Shown in pieces: positions 32,900 to 41,605 of a DNA stretch of 64,000 bases. Source of the DNA: a virus. The DNA lies in IMG/VR virus record IMGVR_UViG_3300020162_002681, positions 1 to 64,000 of that record, one strand, 5' to 3'. Numbering within the stretch: the stretch's first letter is position 1; the number at the start of each line of letters is the position of its first letter. The notes under the pieces are model-generated. The model made no database searches, was not told the origin of the DNA, and saw nothing but the letters and a program-made list of their open reading frames with translations. The translations under genes were made by a program, and so were the position numbers.

Positions 32900-33177
32900 A
32901 TGAGCAACAATACCTAGACTACATTAAAAAATACTTACAAGAAGCAACCACGAAATATTACTTTGAGCTAGGCTTATACCCTGCCAATGGAGATAATTAC
33001 CCTCAAGAATGTTATGCAAGCTTGAATTTTGCTTTACAAGACGATAGTGTGAAAATACTGGAGTCTGGTGTTTCTATGGTAGAAGCGCTTAGTAATCTCG
33101 TAACCTATCTTCAGCACCCCTCAAACCAACATTACAGAACTACGGATTTTACATTACCTGAGTACAACCATGAATAG
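32896..33177 (+). CDS. Hypothetical protein upstream of thyA
   Basis: 93 residues, helical start and end with a beta-rich centre. Overlaps the thyA start by 8 bases. No family is recognised. Confidence 0.5.
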   Translation: MNEQQYLDYIKKYLQEATTKYYFELGLYPANGDNYPQECYASLNFALQDDSVKILESGVSMVEALSNLVTYLQHPSNQHYRTTDFTLPEYNHE

Positions 33178-34075
33178 CTACACTTCCGCAGACCTCACTT
33201 ATGCTTTTCTGTTGCAAGACATTCTACGCCTCAACAACGTAGTCGAAACTCGCAACCATTCATGTTACTGCAATCCTTTTCTCGATAACGTGACATTCGA
33301 CTCTCTACCCCTCATTACTGTTCGCAAGACTGCTTGGAAACTTGCTCTGACTGAGATGGAGTGGTTCATGTCAGGGGAATCAAAATGCCCTGAAAAACTA
33401 CAGAAATGGTGGGCTGGACAGCTTAATGAACACGGACACTACATCGACGGTTACAGCCACCAACTTCGCCAATCCACTTACTCTACTTCTGAAGGGCTGG
33501 CAGCCTGTTTCGACCAAATTAAATATATCCTTGACGGTATTAAAGGACATCCCCACTCTCGCCGTTTAAGAATTACGACTTGGAATACAGGGGAGATGGC
33601 TAATATTACAAAAACTAATAATAATACGAAAACACCAACTTCATGTCATGGTTCGTTTGTTCAGTTCTTTGTTGTGGATGGTGCTTTGCATATCAAGCAT
33701 CTTCAAGCTAGTATTGACACCTTACTCGGTTTGCCACACAACTTCGTCCAGTACTGGGCGTTACTCACTTACTTCGCCTTTCACGCCAATCTTAAAGTCG
33801 GTTCACTTACTTGGGTATTTGGCGATGCTCATATCTACAACGAAGAGTCTCATATCAAAGCTGCTCAGGATATAAGTTATTTTGCAAATCAAGCATTGAG
33901 AGCTAATACACTTGGGTCGTTTAGCTATCCTAAACCTGAGATTGAACTTAATCTTGCCTACAACTACTCTGGCGAACTTGACTCATTTGGCACACCTAAA
34001 TTCGCTGCTGCTGACTTCACTATCGAAGGTGAAATTCCCAAGCCAACTGTGTTGACCAAACCTAAATTGCTATAA
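33170..34075 (+). CDS. thyA: Thymidylate synthase (ThyA type)
   Basis: 301 residues. The catalytic cysteine lies in TSCHGSFVQFFV, followed by LLGLPHNFVQYWALLTYFA and GSLTWVFGDAHIY, all diagnostic of ThyA rather than the flavin-dependent ThyX. It methylates dUMP to dTMP with methylene-tetrahydrofolate, taking dUMP made by the dUTPase. Last gene of the nucleotide operon, followed by a strong terminator. Confidence 0.9.
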   Translation: MNSYTSADLTYAFLLQDILRLNNVVETRNHSCYCNPFLDNVTFDSLPLITVRKTAWKLALTEMEWFMSGESKCPEKLQKWWAGQLNEHGHYIDGYSHQLRQSTYSTSEGLAACFDQIKYILDGIKGHPHSRRLRITTWNTGEMANITKTNNNTKTPTSCHGSFVQFFVVDGALHIKHLQASIDTLLGLPHNFVQYWALLTYFAFHANLKVGSLTWVFGDAHIYNEESHIKAAQDISYFANQALRANTLGSFSYPKPEIELNLAYNYSGELDSFGTPKFAAADFTIEGEIPKPTVLTKPKLL

Positions 34076-34105
34076 TCTATTCCTCTAGATAGATACAATT
34101 CAACA

Positions 34106-34150
34106 TTACAGAGTGTTAGCTTTAGGACAGTAAACACTCTGTAATTTTTT
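34106..34150 (+). terminator. Strong rho-independent terminator
   Basis: TTACAGAGTGTT (34106-34117) pairs perfectly over 12 bp with AACACTCTGTAA (34133-34144), followed by six T. It ends the long transcript through thyA. Confidence 0.9.
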
Positions 34151-34152
34151 CC

Positions 34153-34452
34153 ATGCGTGAATTAGGCGACAAAGTTGCTATCATCTACAAAGCTAATGTA
34201 GTTTTTGGTACTATCATCGAGATTTTCAGTAAGAAAGTTTTCGATGAGAGTCTTTTTGGCTATCGTATTCAATCTGCTGATGCGACTGTTTATTCGCACA
34301 CTCAGCAAACCTCTTTAGACACGAATACTCCCAGACTACTTATCAGTAAAGAATCTGAAATTGCAGAAGAAACTCTTTTTACAATTTTAGATGAAGGTGC
34401 TGGAAGCGAAATTTTCAAAATCAACAATCAAGAAAAGGCAAAATATGCTTAG
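34153..34452 (+). CDS. SH3-like small-barrel protein
   Basis: 99 residues beginning RELGDKVAIIYKANVVFG, a member of the recurring small-barrel family. Its ATG is 2 bases after the terminator T-run, so it may be translated from an essentially leaderless message or from readthrough. Stop overlaps the next small gene. Function unknown. Confidence 0.6.
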   Translation: MRELGDKVAIIYKANVVFGTIIEIFSKKVFDESLFGYRIQSADATVYSHTQQTSLDTNTPRLLISKESEIAEETLFTILDEGAGSEIFKINNQEKAKYA

Positions 34453-34543
34453 TTTCATAGTATTTCTCATTGCTACATTTGGAACTGCCTTTGTATGCTG
34501 GCTAATCTCATTAGCTTGCGGCACTGAAGGGAAGGATAATTAA
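34445..34543 (+). CDS. 32-residue membrane peptide
   Basis: ATG 34445 to TAA 34541-34543. Residues 3-24 form a single membrane segment (FIVFLIATFGTAFVCWLISL), followed by a short charged tail. The stop overlaps the next start (TAATG), supporting translation. Confidence 0.5.
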   Translation: MLSFIVFLIATFGTAFVCWLISLACGTEGKDN

Positions 34544-35133
34544 TGACAAAGCATGACATCAGACTTCGTGTTAGTTCCCTCATTCGACAACTTAACTATT
34601 CAGAGGTCAAGCTACAACGCCTTGACATCGACAAGCTTCGTAACTGGTGCAATACTAATCTCCCTAACGCAGTTGAAAAATTTAAGCGCAACCGATTCGA
34701 CCTCAATGAAGCAACAACTTGGGAAGAACTTGCTTGCTATAACACCATTCTGCAAATTTACGGTCGTAAAGTTGCCATCTATTTTACCTTTGGGTGGCTC
34801 GATTATCAGGGGGTAAAGGAATTTATCCAGTCTAAGAAGGGGGTAAAGTTCCGTGAAGATTTCGGGCTTGACCATCACAGTGCAATCCTACTTTCGCCCA
34901 CAACATTCTTTTCTGCCGAGTCGCTAGACGAGTTTTGGGTCAGCTTCGACCTAAAAAGTGGTAAGGGATACAACTTCCTCGACTATTCGCATTACAATGA
35001 CGATGAAGATATGGATTCGTCTCAGTACGACTGGCTCAACGAAGCCCTAGCCGAGCAAGAGAATGAAAAAATCAAGAATCCTTACGAAGACTTGAATCGT
35101 CGCACAACTACAACCCGCAAAACTAAAAAATAA
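34543..35133 (+). CDS. Hypothetical protein
   Basis: 196 residues. Helical, basic N-terminal half; beta-rich centre (VAIYFTFGWLDYQG); acidic segment (YNDDEDMDSSQYD) and a basic Thr/Arg/Lys tail. No family is recognised. Confidence 0.55.
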   Translation: MTKHDIRLRVSSLIRQLNYSEVKLQRLDIDKLRNWCNTNLPNAVEKFKRNRFDLNEATTWEELACYNTILQIYGRKVAIYFTFGWLDYQGVKEFIQSKKGVKFREDFGLDHHSAILLSPTTFFSAESLDEFWVSFDLKSGKGYNFLDYSHYNDDEDMDSSQYDWLNEALAEQENEKIKNPYEDLNRRTTTTRKTKK

Positions 35134-35137
35134 AAAG

Positions 35138-35551
35138 ATGTCATTATTACCAACAACTAAAAAATACGTTCGCCAGCCCACCTCGCCTCAAGTTGTCGAG
35201 AGTGAGCCGCACCCTAACACTTTAATGAGTGTACTTGAAGCAGAAGAGTCTCATCTTATAAATGAGCTATTAGGTATTCATGAAGCTAAAAATCGCGAAC
35301 CTAACCTGCGAAACCGACTTAACGTAGTCCAACAATCATTGCAAGCCTTCCGTGCCTTAGATGTTGCTCCTGAGCCTGTACAAGAGCAACAACTGGAATG
35401 TCTGCCTATCCCTCAAGAGAAGCGTATTCGGAAAGCCACAACTGCAAAGACGGTAAAACCTACCCCAAGAAGTATTGCACCAGAACCTGTTGTGAGCGAT
35501 ACTGAAGGTATTGAACTTGTACATGACGATTTCGCAACATTTCCTGAGTAA
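35138..35551 (+). CDS. Hypothetical protein with Pro/Glu-rich linkers
   Basis: 137 residues. A helical hairpin at about 25-70 (LEAEESHLINELLG) is flanked by long disordered Pro-, Glu- and Thr-rich stretches, and a basic KRIRKATTAKTVKP patch follows. No family is recognised. Confidence 0.5.
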   Translation: MSLLPTTKKYVRQPTSPQVVESEPHPNTLMSVLEAEESHLINELLGIHEAKNREPNLRNRLNVVQQSLQAFRALDVAPEPVQEQQLECLPIPQEKRIRKATTAKTVKPTPRSIAPEPVVSDTEGIELVHDDFATFPE

Positions 35552-35556
35552 TAGCT

Positions 35557-36186
35557 ATGCTTACATCTAATGGGGAGTATTTTAATCCTCCTTATATTGA
35601 AAAATGGTACACAGACCTAGATAAACTTTGTAAAAGCCTTAATGTACCTAATCCCGCAACCTCTAGAAAAGAAGAGCCAACCATGACCGACAATAGTTTT
35701 TATTATTCTGACCTAATCGGTATTCCAGTAACCTCAGCATACTCAAAAGCAGCTAGAAACAAGGAGTTGAAGGAGCTATCCGATGCTTTGTATTTGGCAT
35801 TAATTTCCCCTCCTCCCCAATTCCCTAACACTAGCAGTAACGAGAAGTTTCTTGAGCCTGTAACTGTCTTCCATAATGAAGTTTCAGAGTATGACAACGA
35901 ACCTCTTGGCGGTACAGTAAAGTGCAAGCAATTCTACGTCTCTCTCGGCATCTTCGACCTCGACACAACTTCTGCGGTCGCTACTATCACCAAAGACAAC
36001 AAACTTGAACTCACTTGGACTGAACGTGCTGGTAAAGGAAAATTCTCTAGTAAGATTCCTAGCTACCTAGTTGCCACCTCAGCGCCTATACTTAGGTATG
36101 AAGGTGGTGTGTTAGATATTCGAGTTCCAGTGGAGTCACGAAGCAAGAATGAAGCGGTATTTGTCGGTAAGCTTGAATCGAAGTAG
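35557..36186 (+). CDS. Hypothetical protein
   Basis: 209 residues from ATG 35557; an inner ATG at 35683 (MTDNSFYYSDL) could be the true start and gives 167 residues. The C-terminal 110 residues are beta-rich (FYVSLGIFDLD, SAPILRYEGGVLDIRV), suggesting an OB-like or sandwich domain. Ends before two hairpins. No family is recognised. Confidence 0.55.
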   Translation: MLTSNGEYFNPPYIEKWYTDLDKLCKSLNVPNPATSRKEEPTMTDNSFYYSDLIGIPVTSAYSKAARNKELKELSDALYLALISPPPQFPNTSSNEKFLEPVTVFHNEVSEYDNEPLGGTVKCKQFYVSLGIFDLDTTSAVATITKDNKLELTWTERAGKGKFSSKIPSYLVATSAPILRYEGGVLDIRVPVESRSKNEAVFVGKLESK

Positions 36187-36211
36187 AGACGAGCTACGCG
36201 AATTGATTCTA

Positions 36212-36270
36212 CCTATCTTTATTGATAGGGTGAAGCAGGAAATTTCTAGGGGTAGTTGCGGCTACCCTTT
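36212..36270 (+). terminator. Hairpin pair, second one terminator-like
   Basis: CCTATC/GATAGG (36212-36229) is followed by GGGTAG/CTACCC (36250-36267) and TTT. The second looks like a weak rho-independent terminator before the next ribosome-binding site AAGGAG. Confidence 0.5.
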
Positions 36271-36290
36271 CCCATATCAAGGAGAAAACC

Positions 36291-36425
36291 ATGTTTAATC
36301 TTGACGAAATCTACAAGCTGATGTTGGAATATCTGCTAATAGTAGTATTGACTGTGTTTGGATTGAAGATTACACTTCTATTTACACAAACGATTTGGGA
36401 ACTTTATAACTATGGCAGACCCTAG
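36291..36425 (+). CDS. 44-residue membrane peptide
   Basis: ATG 36291 with AAGGAG 8 bases upstream, ending TAG 36423-36425. One membrane segment (YLLIVVLTVFGLKITLLF). Overlaps the next gene by 14 bases. Function unknown. Confidence 0.55.
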   Translation: MFNLDEIYKLMLEYLLIVVLTVFGLKITLLFTQTIWELYNYGRP

Positions 36426-36960
36426 GCACTATAGCATTTCCATCCTTGAAAACTTCTCGGACAAACCGCTACAAGAAATTGCACTTGTAGTTGCAAAAAA
36501 GATTGAAAAAGAAATCTCCGAAGATGACTTCACTCTCTGGGACGAAGTTGAAGACTTAGAGTTAGGCACAAATTTCTTAACTACTAAAGAAGCCTACACT
36601 TGGCATTCTGTGGCGGATGACCTTGCACCAATGTTTACCGATTTCCCTGATACTTGTTTTTGCTTATCTGTCAGTGACGGTGAAGATGGAGGACAATATC
36701 GTATTCTATTTTTCAATGGTAAGGCAGTAACACAGTACCCCGAAATTCGTTACGAAGATTTTCGACCTAACGATTTCGATTACCAAGCTTCGGCAAAAAC
36801 TCCTTTGGAGAGTGCAGAAAACAATGTTGAAGAGCTTATCTCTAAAACTTGCAACAAAATCGCTGCTTCCATGACTGAAGAGCATGACCCTGAATTACTA
36901 GGACTCATCAGACAGAATTTGTTTGGCGATATTATTTTGGAGAACTCACAAGATGCTTGA
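36412..36960 (+). CDS. Hypothetical acidic protein upstream of macro-domain gene
   Basis: 182 residues, acidic (many Asp and Glu), mixed alpha/beta, with CFCLSVSDGEDGGQYRI in the centre and a helical C-terminus. The end overlaps the macro-domain gene start by 8 bases, so the two are coupled. No family is recognised; a partner in the macro-domain function is possible. Confidence 0.55.
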   Translation: MADPRHYSISILENFSDKPLQEIALVVAKKIEKEISEDDFTLWDEVEDLELGTNFLTTKEAYTWHSVADDLAPMFTDFPDTCFCLSVSDGEDGGQYRILFFNGKAVTQYPEIRYEDFRPNDFDYQASAKTPLESAENNVEELISKTCNKIAASMTEEHDPELLGLIRQNLFGDIILENSQDA

Positions 36961-37561
36961 CCTAAATGTGACTATGATTGACCCGTCTCAACCTCCCGAC
37001 AGTATCGAAATAGCAAGTGTAGCTTCAGCAGACGACCCAGAGACTCGCAAAATAATTAGAAAACTTTTGACTATGCCACAACCAAATTTGCACTCAATGC
37101 CACAAGCTGCTAACATTCTCAACGTTGACCTGACTAAGCCTGAGAATTGTATTTTCATTCCTGTAAACTGTGTCGGGGTCATGGGTAAGGGCTTGGCACT
37201 CGACTTCAAAGAAATGTATCCAGAATTTTTTGCTCAATACAAAGAGATTTGTCGGTTACATTATTTGCGCGTTGGATTCCCTGAGATTATTTATGGGAAT
37301 GAATCTTTGGGTAGTGTAGTATTATTTGCAACTAAAAAACATTGGCAAGATAAATCCGAAGAGATTTGGATAAAAAGAGGACTTCTAGAACTTGCTGCTA
37401 CAAATGATTTAGATTACGTGAGATGGCGCAAACAAACTCGCAACATTCACATTCCCAAACTTGGATGCGGTCTTGGAGGTCTTAATTGGGCTGACGTAAG
37501 ACCTTTGATTGTGCGATTTGCCGACATGATGCCAGAACACGAAATTTATCTTTATGAATAG
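36953..37561 (+). CDS. Macro-domain protein, DarG-like ADP-ribosyl hydrolase
   Basis: 202 residues from ATG 36953 (8-base overlap with the preceding gene); an upstream ATG at 36923 is possible. IFIPVNCVGVMGKGLALDFK, then ATKKHWQDKSEEIWIKRGL and IPKLGCGLGGLNW, match the macro domain of DarG closely. DarG removes ADP-ribose that the toxin DarT puts on thymine in DNA. No DarT-like gene lies beside it, so an anti-defence role against host DarTG is more likely than a complete toxin-antitoxin pair. The N-terminal 50 residues are unique. Role is inferred. Confidence 0.8.
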   Translation: MLDLNVTMIDPSQPPDSIEIASVASADDPETRKIIRKLLTMPQPNLHSMPQAANILNVDLTKPENCIFIPVNCVGVMGKGLALDFKEMYPEFFAQYKEICRLHYLRVGFPEIIYGNESLGSVVLFATKKHWQDKSEEIWIKRGLLELAATNDLDYVRWRKQTRNIHIPKLGCGLGGLNWADVRPLIVRFADMMPEHEIYLYE

Positions 37562-37563
37562 TT

Positions 37564-37677
37564 ATGTTAGGAAGTGTACCAACCGAACCAGAAGAAATTA
37601 AGATTGGGGTATTGACGACGGGCTTAATAAACTTTATATTGATACTCAACACCTTTTACAGAAATATTGTAGTGTAG
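37564..37677 (+). CDS. 37-residue membrane peptide
   Basis: ATG 37564, two bases after the macro-domain stop, to TAG 37675-37677. Acidic start then a hydrophobic helix (IGVLTTGLINFILILNTF). A hairpin ATTGTAGTG/CACTACAAT (37666-37699) overlaps its end and may act as a terminator, although it lacks a T-run. Confidence 0.4.
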   Translation: MLGSVPTEPEEIKIGVLTTGLINFILILNTFYRNIVV

Positions 37678-37730
37678 TCTCTGCCGAATCCACTACAATA
37701 ATCCTTACTAACGTTTTCAGGAGCAAATAG

Positions 37731-38108
37731 ATGTCACGTACCAAAAAACACAGAGATTTATTCTTCCTTCGTTTTCTGCATCAAATGATTAAGGCAATTG
37801 GCAGTCCCTTCACACATCCTCGCGCATCTCGCTGGGCTAAGGTACGCCGTAGAGTCAGCAAACAGTATGGAGGCACTAACTGGGGGGACAAGCAGGGGGT
37901 AGACAGCAGATATAATGACCTACCCTACAAACGTGCAGCCAAGCGAAACGACCGTCGAGAAGCATTACAGCAAGCACATCAACAACTTGAAGAGTACAGA
38001 GATGAAGTGGATTACTTAAGAAGAGTACAGATTCAACGTGATTGGTTTGCTAGTCTTGATGAACCAGAAGAAGAGGAGTTTGACCCAATAGGAGGCTACA
38101 TTGACTAA
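37731..38108 (+). CDS. Hypothetical basic protein with acidic tail
   Basis: 125 residues. Strongly basic first 90 (KVRRRVSKQYGG), a coiled segment, and an acidic end (EPEEEEFDP). Such charge separation is typical of nucleic-acid-binding or DNA-mimic partners, but no family is recognised. AGGAGG near its end serves the next gene. Confidence 0.5.
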   Translation: MSRTKKHRDLFFLRFLHQMIKAIGSPFTHPRASRWAKVRRRVSKQYGGTNWGDKQGVDSRYNDLPYKRAAKRNDRREALQQAHQQLEEYRDEVDYLRRVQIQRDWFASLDEPEEEEFDPIGGYID

Positions 38109-38403
38109 CTTGCGTTGGCAAGATAATGGACAATTTTCTTACGCTTGGTTCGGCATCACTAAGCTCAGCGTCGAGTATGAAGGTGCAATGCACCCTAGAG
38201 GTTCAGATTTACCTACTGGCTATCGAGTCAGTGTTGAGGGGTACAAAAAGCGTGAACTGAAGCACTTATTCAACAGTATGGGTAATGGAAAGATTGCTGC
38301 TGAACGTCTACTCTGGAGAATTGTAAACGAGATGCACCAAGACCTGTCTCAATATTCTTGGGATACGCACAACAAAGAAGAAGTTAAATGGGTGGTTAGA
38401 TGA
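38101..38403 (+). CDS. Hypothetical protein
   Basis: 100 residues from TTG 38101, picked because AGGAGG lies 5 bases before it. Beta-rich first half (FSYAWFGITKLSVEYEG), helical end. ATGA overlap with the next gene. No family is recognised. Confidence 0.5.
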   Translation: MTNLRWQDNGQFSYAWFGITKLSVEYEGAMHPRGSDLPTGYRVSVEGYKKRELKHLFNSMGNGKIAAERLLWRIVNEMHQDLSQYSWDTHNKEEVKWVVR

Positions 38404-38633
38404 AATTCCCTAGATTCAAGATTTACTACAATGTTAGTGAAGATTACTATTTCATTAAGGAACGGTTCTGTTTATTCTTCTACAGGCTGAGGATGACGCT
38501 TAATGGGCATGATTACTATACAGTAAACCGATTTAGTTCTCTAGCTGAAGCTGAGGCTTATATTGAGACTACTCTTATGCTTGAAAACCAAGCAAACACA
38601 CCTGATGAAATCAAACTAGTAAAAGAACTATGA
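38400..38633 (+). CDS. Hypothetical small protein
   Basis: 77 residues. Aromatic beta-rich first half, then FSSLAEAEAYIETTL, the same strand-helix texture as 27731-28000. ATGA overlaps on both sides. No family is recognised. Confidence 0.5.
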   Translation: MKFPRFKIYYNVSEDYYFIKERFCLFFYRLRMTLNGHDYYTVNRFSSLAEAEAYIETTLMLENQANTPDEIKLVKEL

Positions 38634-38851
38634 TATTTGAAGAACTGACAATTGAAGAAGAATCTCTAGAAAACCTTAAGGAGTTCCAAGAACACTATCT
38701 AGGTTTTAGACTACCTTTTTGTGATAACAATAAACTTTTGGTGTCTTTAACTGAGATTATCCTTAAGCAACAAGAACAAATTGAGGAATTAAGGCAGTAT
38801 GTTGAAGACCAAAAAAGAGAGGCTAGATTAGCATCTGAAGACTGCAACTAG
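38630..38851 (+). CDS. Hypothetical small coiled protein
   Basis: 73 residues, acidic, ending in a coiled coil (LKQQEQIEELRQYVEDQKRE). Its TAG shares the CTAG at 38848-38851 with the stop of the convergent virion gene. No family is recognised. Confidence 0.55.
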   Translation: MIFEELTIEEESLENLKEFQEHYLGFRLPFCDNNKLLVSLTEIILKQQEQIEELRQYVEDQKREARLASEDCN

Positions 38852-39357
38852 TAACTCGTAACTGATTTCACGTAAATCAAATTGTTGATACAAGTAAACT
38901 CAATAATTGCGAAGTTACTTGAAAATGCAAAGACGCTCCAAGACCCAAATCTAAAACGGGAATCAAAGCCCGTAATCGTCCAAGCACCACTATTCCTATC
39001 CAACAATAAACTGCCAGCACCATTTCTCAGCGTCGCCTGTAGGTTAATGGTGCTGTTTTGTGTGAAGACCACTCGAACCTGCTCAACGCTTGTAAAATCA
39101 GCTACAGTCGTACCAGAAGTGGTTGTGACGCTTGTAATCATGTTTAATTTATTTGCAGTATTGTTTGACCTGAACCATCGCCCAGCACCAGCAGTCGGAG
39201 CAAATATCTGTCCTGCGACAGTTGCATCAGTAGCAGTGGCATCGTATATTAACCAAGACTTAAGTTCAATGCAAACAACCGCAAAGCCTTGAGGAAGTCC
39301 ACCGACATCAAGATTGAGGACTTCAGTAAGTGTAGAAAAAGAAATAGGGTGAGCCAT
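38848..39357 (-). CDS. Tail-fibre-type virion protein
   Basis: 169 residues. The N-terminal 65 residues (IYDATATDATVAGQIFAP … GAGRWFRSNN) form the same domain as the plus-strand gene at 63224 (STSTATADDVSI … GTGRWFKL), a segment often found at the start of cyanophage fibre proteins. The rest is beta-rich and Thr/Ser/Asn-rich. Probably a short tail fibre or receptor-binding accessory. TATACTAT lies about 36 bases upstream. Confidence 0.65.
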   Translation of the reverse strand: MAHPISFSTLTEVLNLDVGGLPQGFAVVCIELKSWLIYDATATDATVAGQIFAPTAGAGRWFRSNNTANKLNMITSVTTTSGTTVADFTSVEQVRVVFTQNSTINLQATLRNGAGSLLLDRNSGAWTITGFDSRFRFGSWSVFAFSSNFAIIEFTCINNLIYVKSVTSY

Positions 39358-39565
39358 GAGATTTCAAATAAGAAATAAGTTAGATTACAGTGATAGTATA
39401 GCGTTTGAATCTGATAAGTTTTGGGTTGAGATGAAGTTTTATCCTTTAAGTAGTTGGAAAAATATTTGGGTATACCGAAAAATCGCAGGGATTGTTCCTT
39501 GTATCCGTACTCCAACTATGCAAATTTCTATGCACTGTAAAAAATATCAGGTAAATAAGAACTAG
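39356..39565 (+). CDS. Hypothetical small protein between two minus-strand genes
   Basis: 69 residues, aromatic and basic. It starts on the opposite strand at the first codon of the gene at 38848-39357 and overlaps the end of 39528-41297. Composition (WVEMKFYPLSSWKNIWVY) looks real, but there is no family and no clear ribosome-binding site. Confidence 0.4.
   Translation: MRFQIRNKLDYSDSIAFESDKFWVEMKFYPLSSWKNIWVYRKIAGIVPCIRTPTMQISMHCKKYQVNKN
39393..39400 (-). promoter_or_regulatory. TATACTAT, possible late promoter
   Basis: TATACTAT on the minus strand, about 36 bases before the start at 39357. Same octamer class as at 1989, 41302, 47209, 59906 and 63206. Confidence 0.35.
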
Positions 39566-41297
39566 TATATCGTGCAGATTTAGTAACTCGGAGCTGCACA
39601 ATCTCAATCCAGCTTCTACTACGGAACAATGAGGTGTTAAGGCTTGCTACTGCGCTATCTTGGCTGTACAACCTCTTGATACTGAACTCCGAACTTGACG
39701 AGCTTGCATTCATCACTTCGCTTGTGGTTGCAGTTGCTTCGAGTTCACCATTCAAGAATAAAGAACAGCTTGTGCCAGATTTTACAAAAGACACATCAAC
39801 TACTGTGCTGTCAGGAATATCAGTCACACCGTCCAAAGTGAAACTACCAAAGGCGATGCGTAGCTTAAGGTCATAGATGCCCCACGTAAAGCCACCTTCA
39901 ACATCGATAATAGCTCCGCGAGTATTGCCAGATGGATTAAATATCTGGGCTTCGAGCGTCACATTACCAGTTATCTCCAAGTTGCTGTTTGTATAGCCGA
40001 TATGAGAGTACTTATTGAGCCTTCCTGACGCTATGAGAGGCTGTACTGTAACATTCGACGTAAAACTTCGTGAGAGGCTGTACTGGGCGAAGTCGGCATC
40101 ACTGACGTTGTATTTGAGCAGCAAAACCGTAGCGGAAGCGGAGGGGTCTTTTGGCGGAACGTCATTGGTAGAAAAAGGAATACTGGCGCTTGTATTTATC
40201 GTGAGTTGGCGCAGATATCCCTGCCAACTTTGCGAAGTCCACGAAGGTGTTCCAGTAGCGTTTTTCAAACTGCCAATGCACAGTGGCTCAATTGAGTTGT
40301 TGTTGAAGTTATTAGCTGCCTTAAGGTGAGCGCTTAATACACCATCGATGAAAACCTTGTAGACTCGCCCGATTCGATTGATGACGATACTATGCTCGGC
40401 AATATCGTCTGGTAAGGCACAAGAGAGTGTGTTACTGCCAAAGATAGCGAACAAGGTACTGTCAGCCGCTACACCCACATAAAAACCTATGCTGGATGCT
40501 CGATGACTACCTAAGATGCAACCATACTCCCCTACGGTCGTCTTGGCAGAAAAGAAGGAGATAGTGAAGTCGGTTTCGTTGAAGTTTATTGCCGATGTTT
40601 TTGTCGCCTCAAGTCTGCCCCCTGAAAGGATTAGACGAGCTTTGACTATGCTCGGAGTGCCGATTGTATTGCCGATGTCTGAGATGCCAGCGCCAGTGTA
40701 CGCCGTTGTCGATGATGCAAACGCCAGATACAAAACTTCGCTGGAAGGAGCCACCCAATTTATTTTCTGCACCGTAGCGACAGCGCCTGTATTATCTACA
40801 TTGTCACTGTAATCGATATTTGCGTAGAGTTTGTTGATATATTGCAGTTCAAGTACTTGCTTGCCGAAATATGCGGTGAGAAGCATAGCTAGGCTGTATT
40901 GTTTGGGCAGGGCGAAAATGTCGGTGAAATTCTTGATTATGTGACCGTTCGGAACTAACTCGATAAAATATTTAGTGTACTTGTCAGCATTGAGGATTGT
41001 GAGTGTTGTATTGGTAGATAGGGTGATGCTGATGTACTGATTAGCTGTAGAGAGGTCGAGCGAGTATGTGTCAGTCGAAATAGTGATTGAGGTCAGGTCG
41101 TATGCGTCGATGTCGTTTTGAGGTATGTACTCGAAACCAGAGGATGCGTTGAGGCTGCTTGCCACGTTAGTATAAACGCCCCAACATTTGCGGTCGAAGT
41201 TGATTAGCGGAGTATTTTCAGGTACGATAGTAGAATCTAGAGCTGACAATTCGTTGTCGCTGTTTACTGTATAGCCGTTACGTGGAGGTCTTGACAT
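39528..41297 (-). CDS. LamG-domain tail-fibre protein
   Basis: 589 residues, beta-rich, no enzyme motif. Two concanavalin/LamG-like stretches are suggested at about 190-375 (NFNETDFTISFFSAKTT … HSIVINRIGRVYKVFIDGV) and 400-585 (GNVTLEAQIF … VDVSFVKSGTSCSLFLNGE). Such domains bind host sugars. Thr/Ser/Asn-rich composition is typical of fibres. The start is immediately preceded by TATAATAG, leaving almost no leader. Likely part of adsorption apparatus. Confidence 0.7.
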   Translation of the reverse strand: MSRPPRNGYTVNSDNELSALDSTIVPENTPLINFDRKCWGVYTNVASSLNASSGFEYIPQNDIDAYDLTSITISTDTYSLDLSTANQYISITLSTNTTLTILNADKYTKYFIELVPNGHIIKNFTDIFALPKQYSLAMLLTAYFGKQVLELQYINKLYANIDYSDNVDNTGAVATVQKINWVAPSSEVLYLAFASSTTAYTGAGISDIGNTIGTPSIVKARLILSGGRLEATKTSAINFNETDFTISFFSAKTTVGEYGCILGSHRASSIGFYVGVAADSTLFAIFGSNTLSCALPDDIAEHSIVINRIGRVYKVFIDGVLSAHLKAANNFNNNSIEPLCIGSLKNATGTPSWTSQSWQGYLRQLTINTSASIPFSTNDVPPKDPSASATVLLLKYNVSDADFAQYSLSRSFTSNVTVQPLIASGRLNKYSHIGYTNSNLEITGNVTLEAQIFNPSGNTRGAIIDVEGGFTWGIYDLKLRIAFGSFTLDGVTDIPDSTVVDVSFVKSGTSCSLFLNGELEATATTSEVMNASSSSSEFSIKRLYSQDSAVASLNTSLFRSRSWIEIVQLRVTKSARYTSSYLPDIFYSA

Positions 41298-41301
41298 TTG
41301 A

Positions 41302-41309
41302 CTATTATA
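41302..41309 (-). promoter_or_regulatory. TATAATAG, possible late promoter
   Basis: TATAATAG on the minus strand ends 4 bases before the ATG at 41297. If this is a -10 box, the message would be leaderless or nearly so. Confidence 0.4.
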
Positions 41310-41377
41310 ACCTTAGACGGATGGCAGAAAAAGAGGTTCGAGGTAATGTTAAGTAGTTAATTACAAAGAAGTATAAA

Positions 41378-41605
41378 ATGTCTTATACATTCTCTGATTC
41401 CAGCCTTGTAATTTTGTCTCAAATTGCCTATATCAGTGAGATTACTATACTAAATGGTGTCCACGAATCTTTTGAGATAATTCTCGCAAGTGGTAAAACT
41501 ATGAAAAAACCTAACCATAGTATTCGCGGTGTTTACTCAGATGGTAACTACACATCAATAACTGAACGTGAAGGACTAATAAAAGCTTTAAAGGAAATTG
41601 CATGA
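41378..41605 (+). CDS. Hypothetical small protein, paralogue of next gene
   Basis: 75 residues. YTFSDSSLVILSQIAYI and the end SITEREGLIKALKEIA correspond to matching parts of the next gene, so the two are tandem duplicates that have diverged. ATGA overlap with it. Function unknown. Confidence 0.55.
   Translation: MSYTFSDSSLVILSQIAYISEITILNGVHESFEIILASGKTMKKPNHSIRGVYSDGNYTSITEREGLIKALKEIA

Noticed and set aside
36923-37561. Complete DarTG toxin-antitoxin system
   Set aside because: Only the macro-domain half is present; the adjacent upstream protein shows no ADP-ribosyltransferase motifs.
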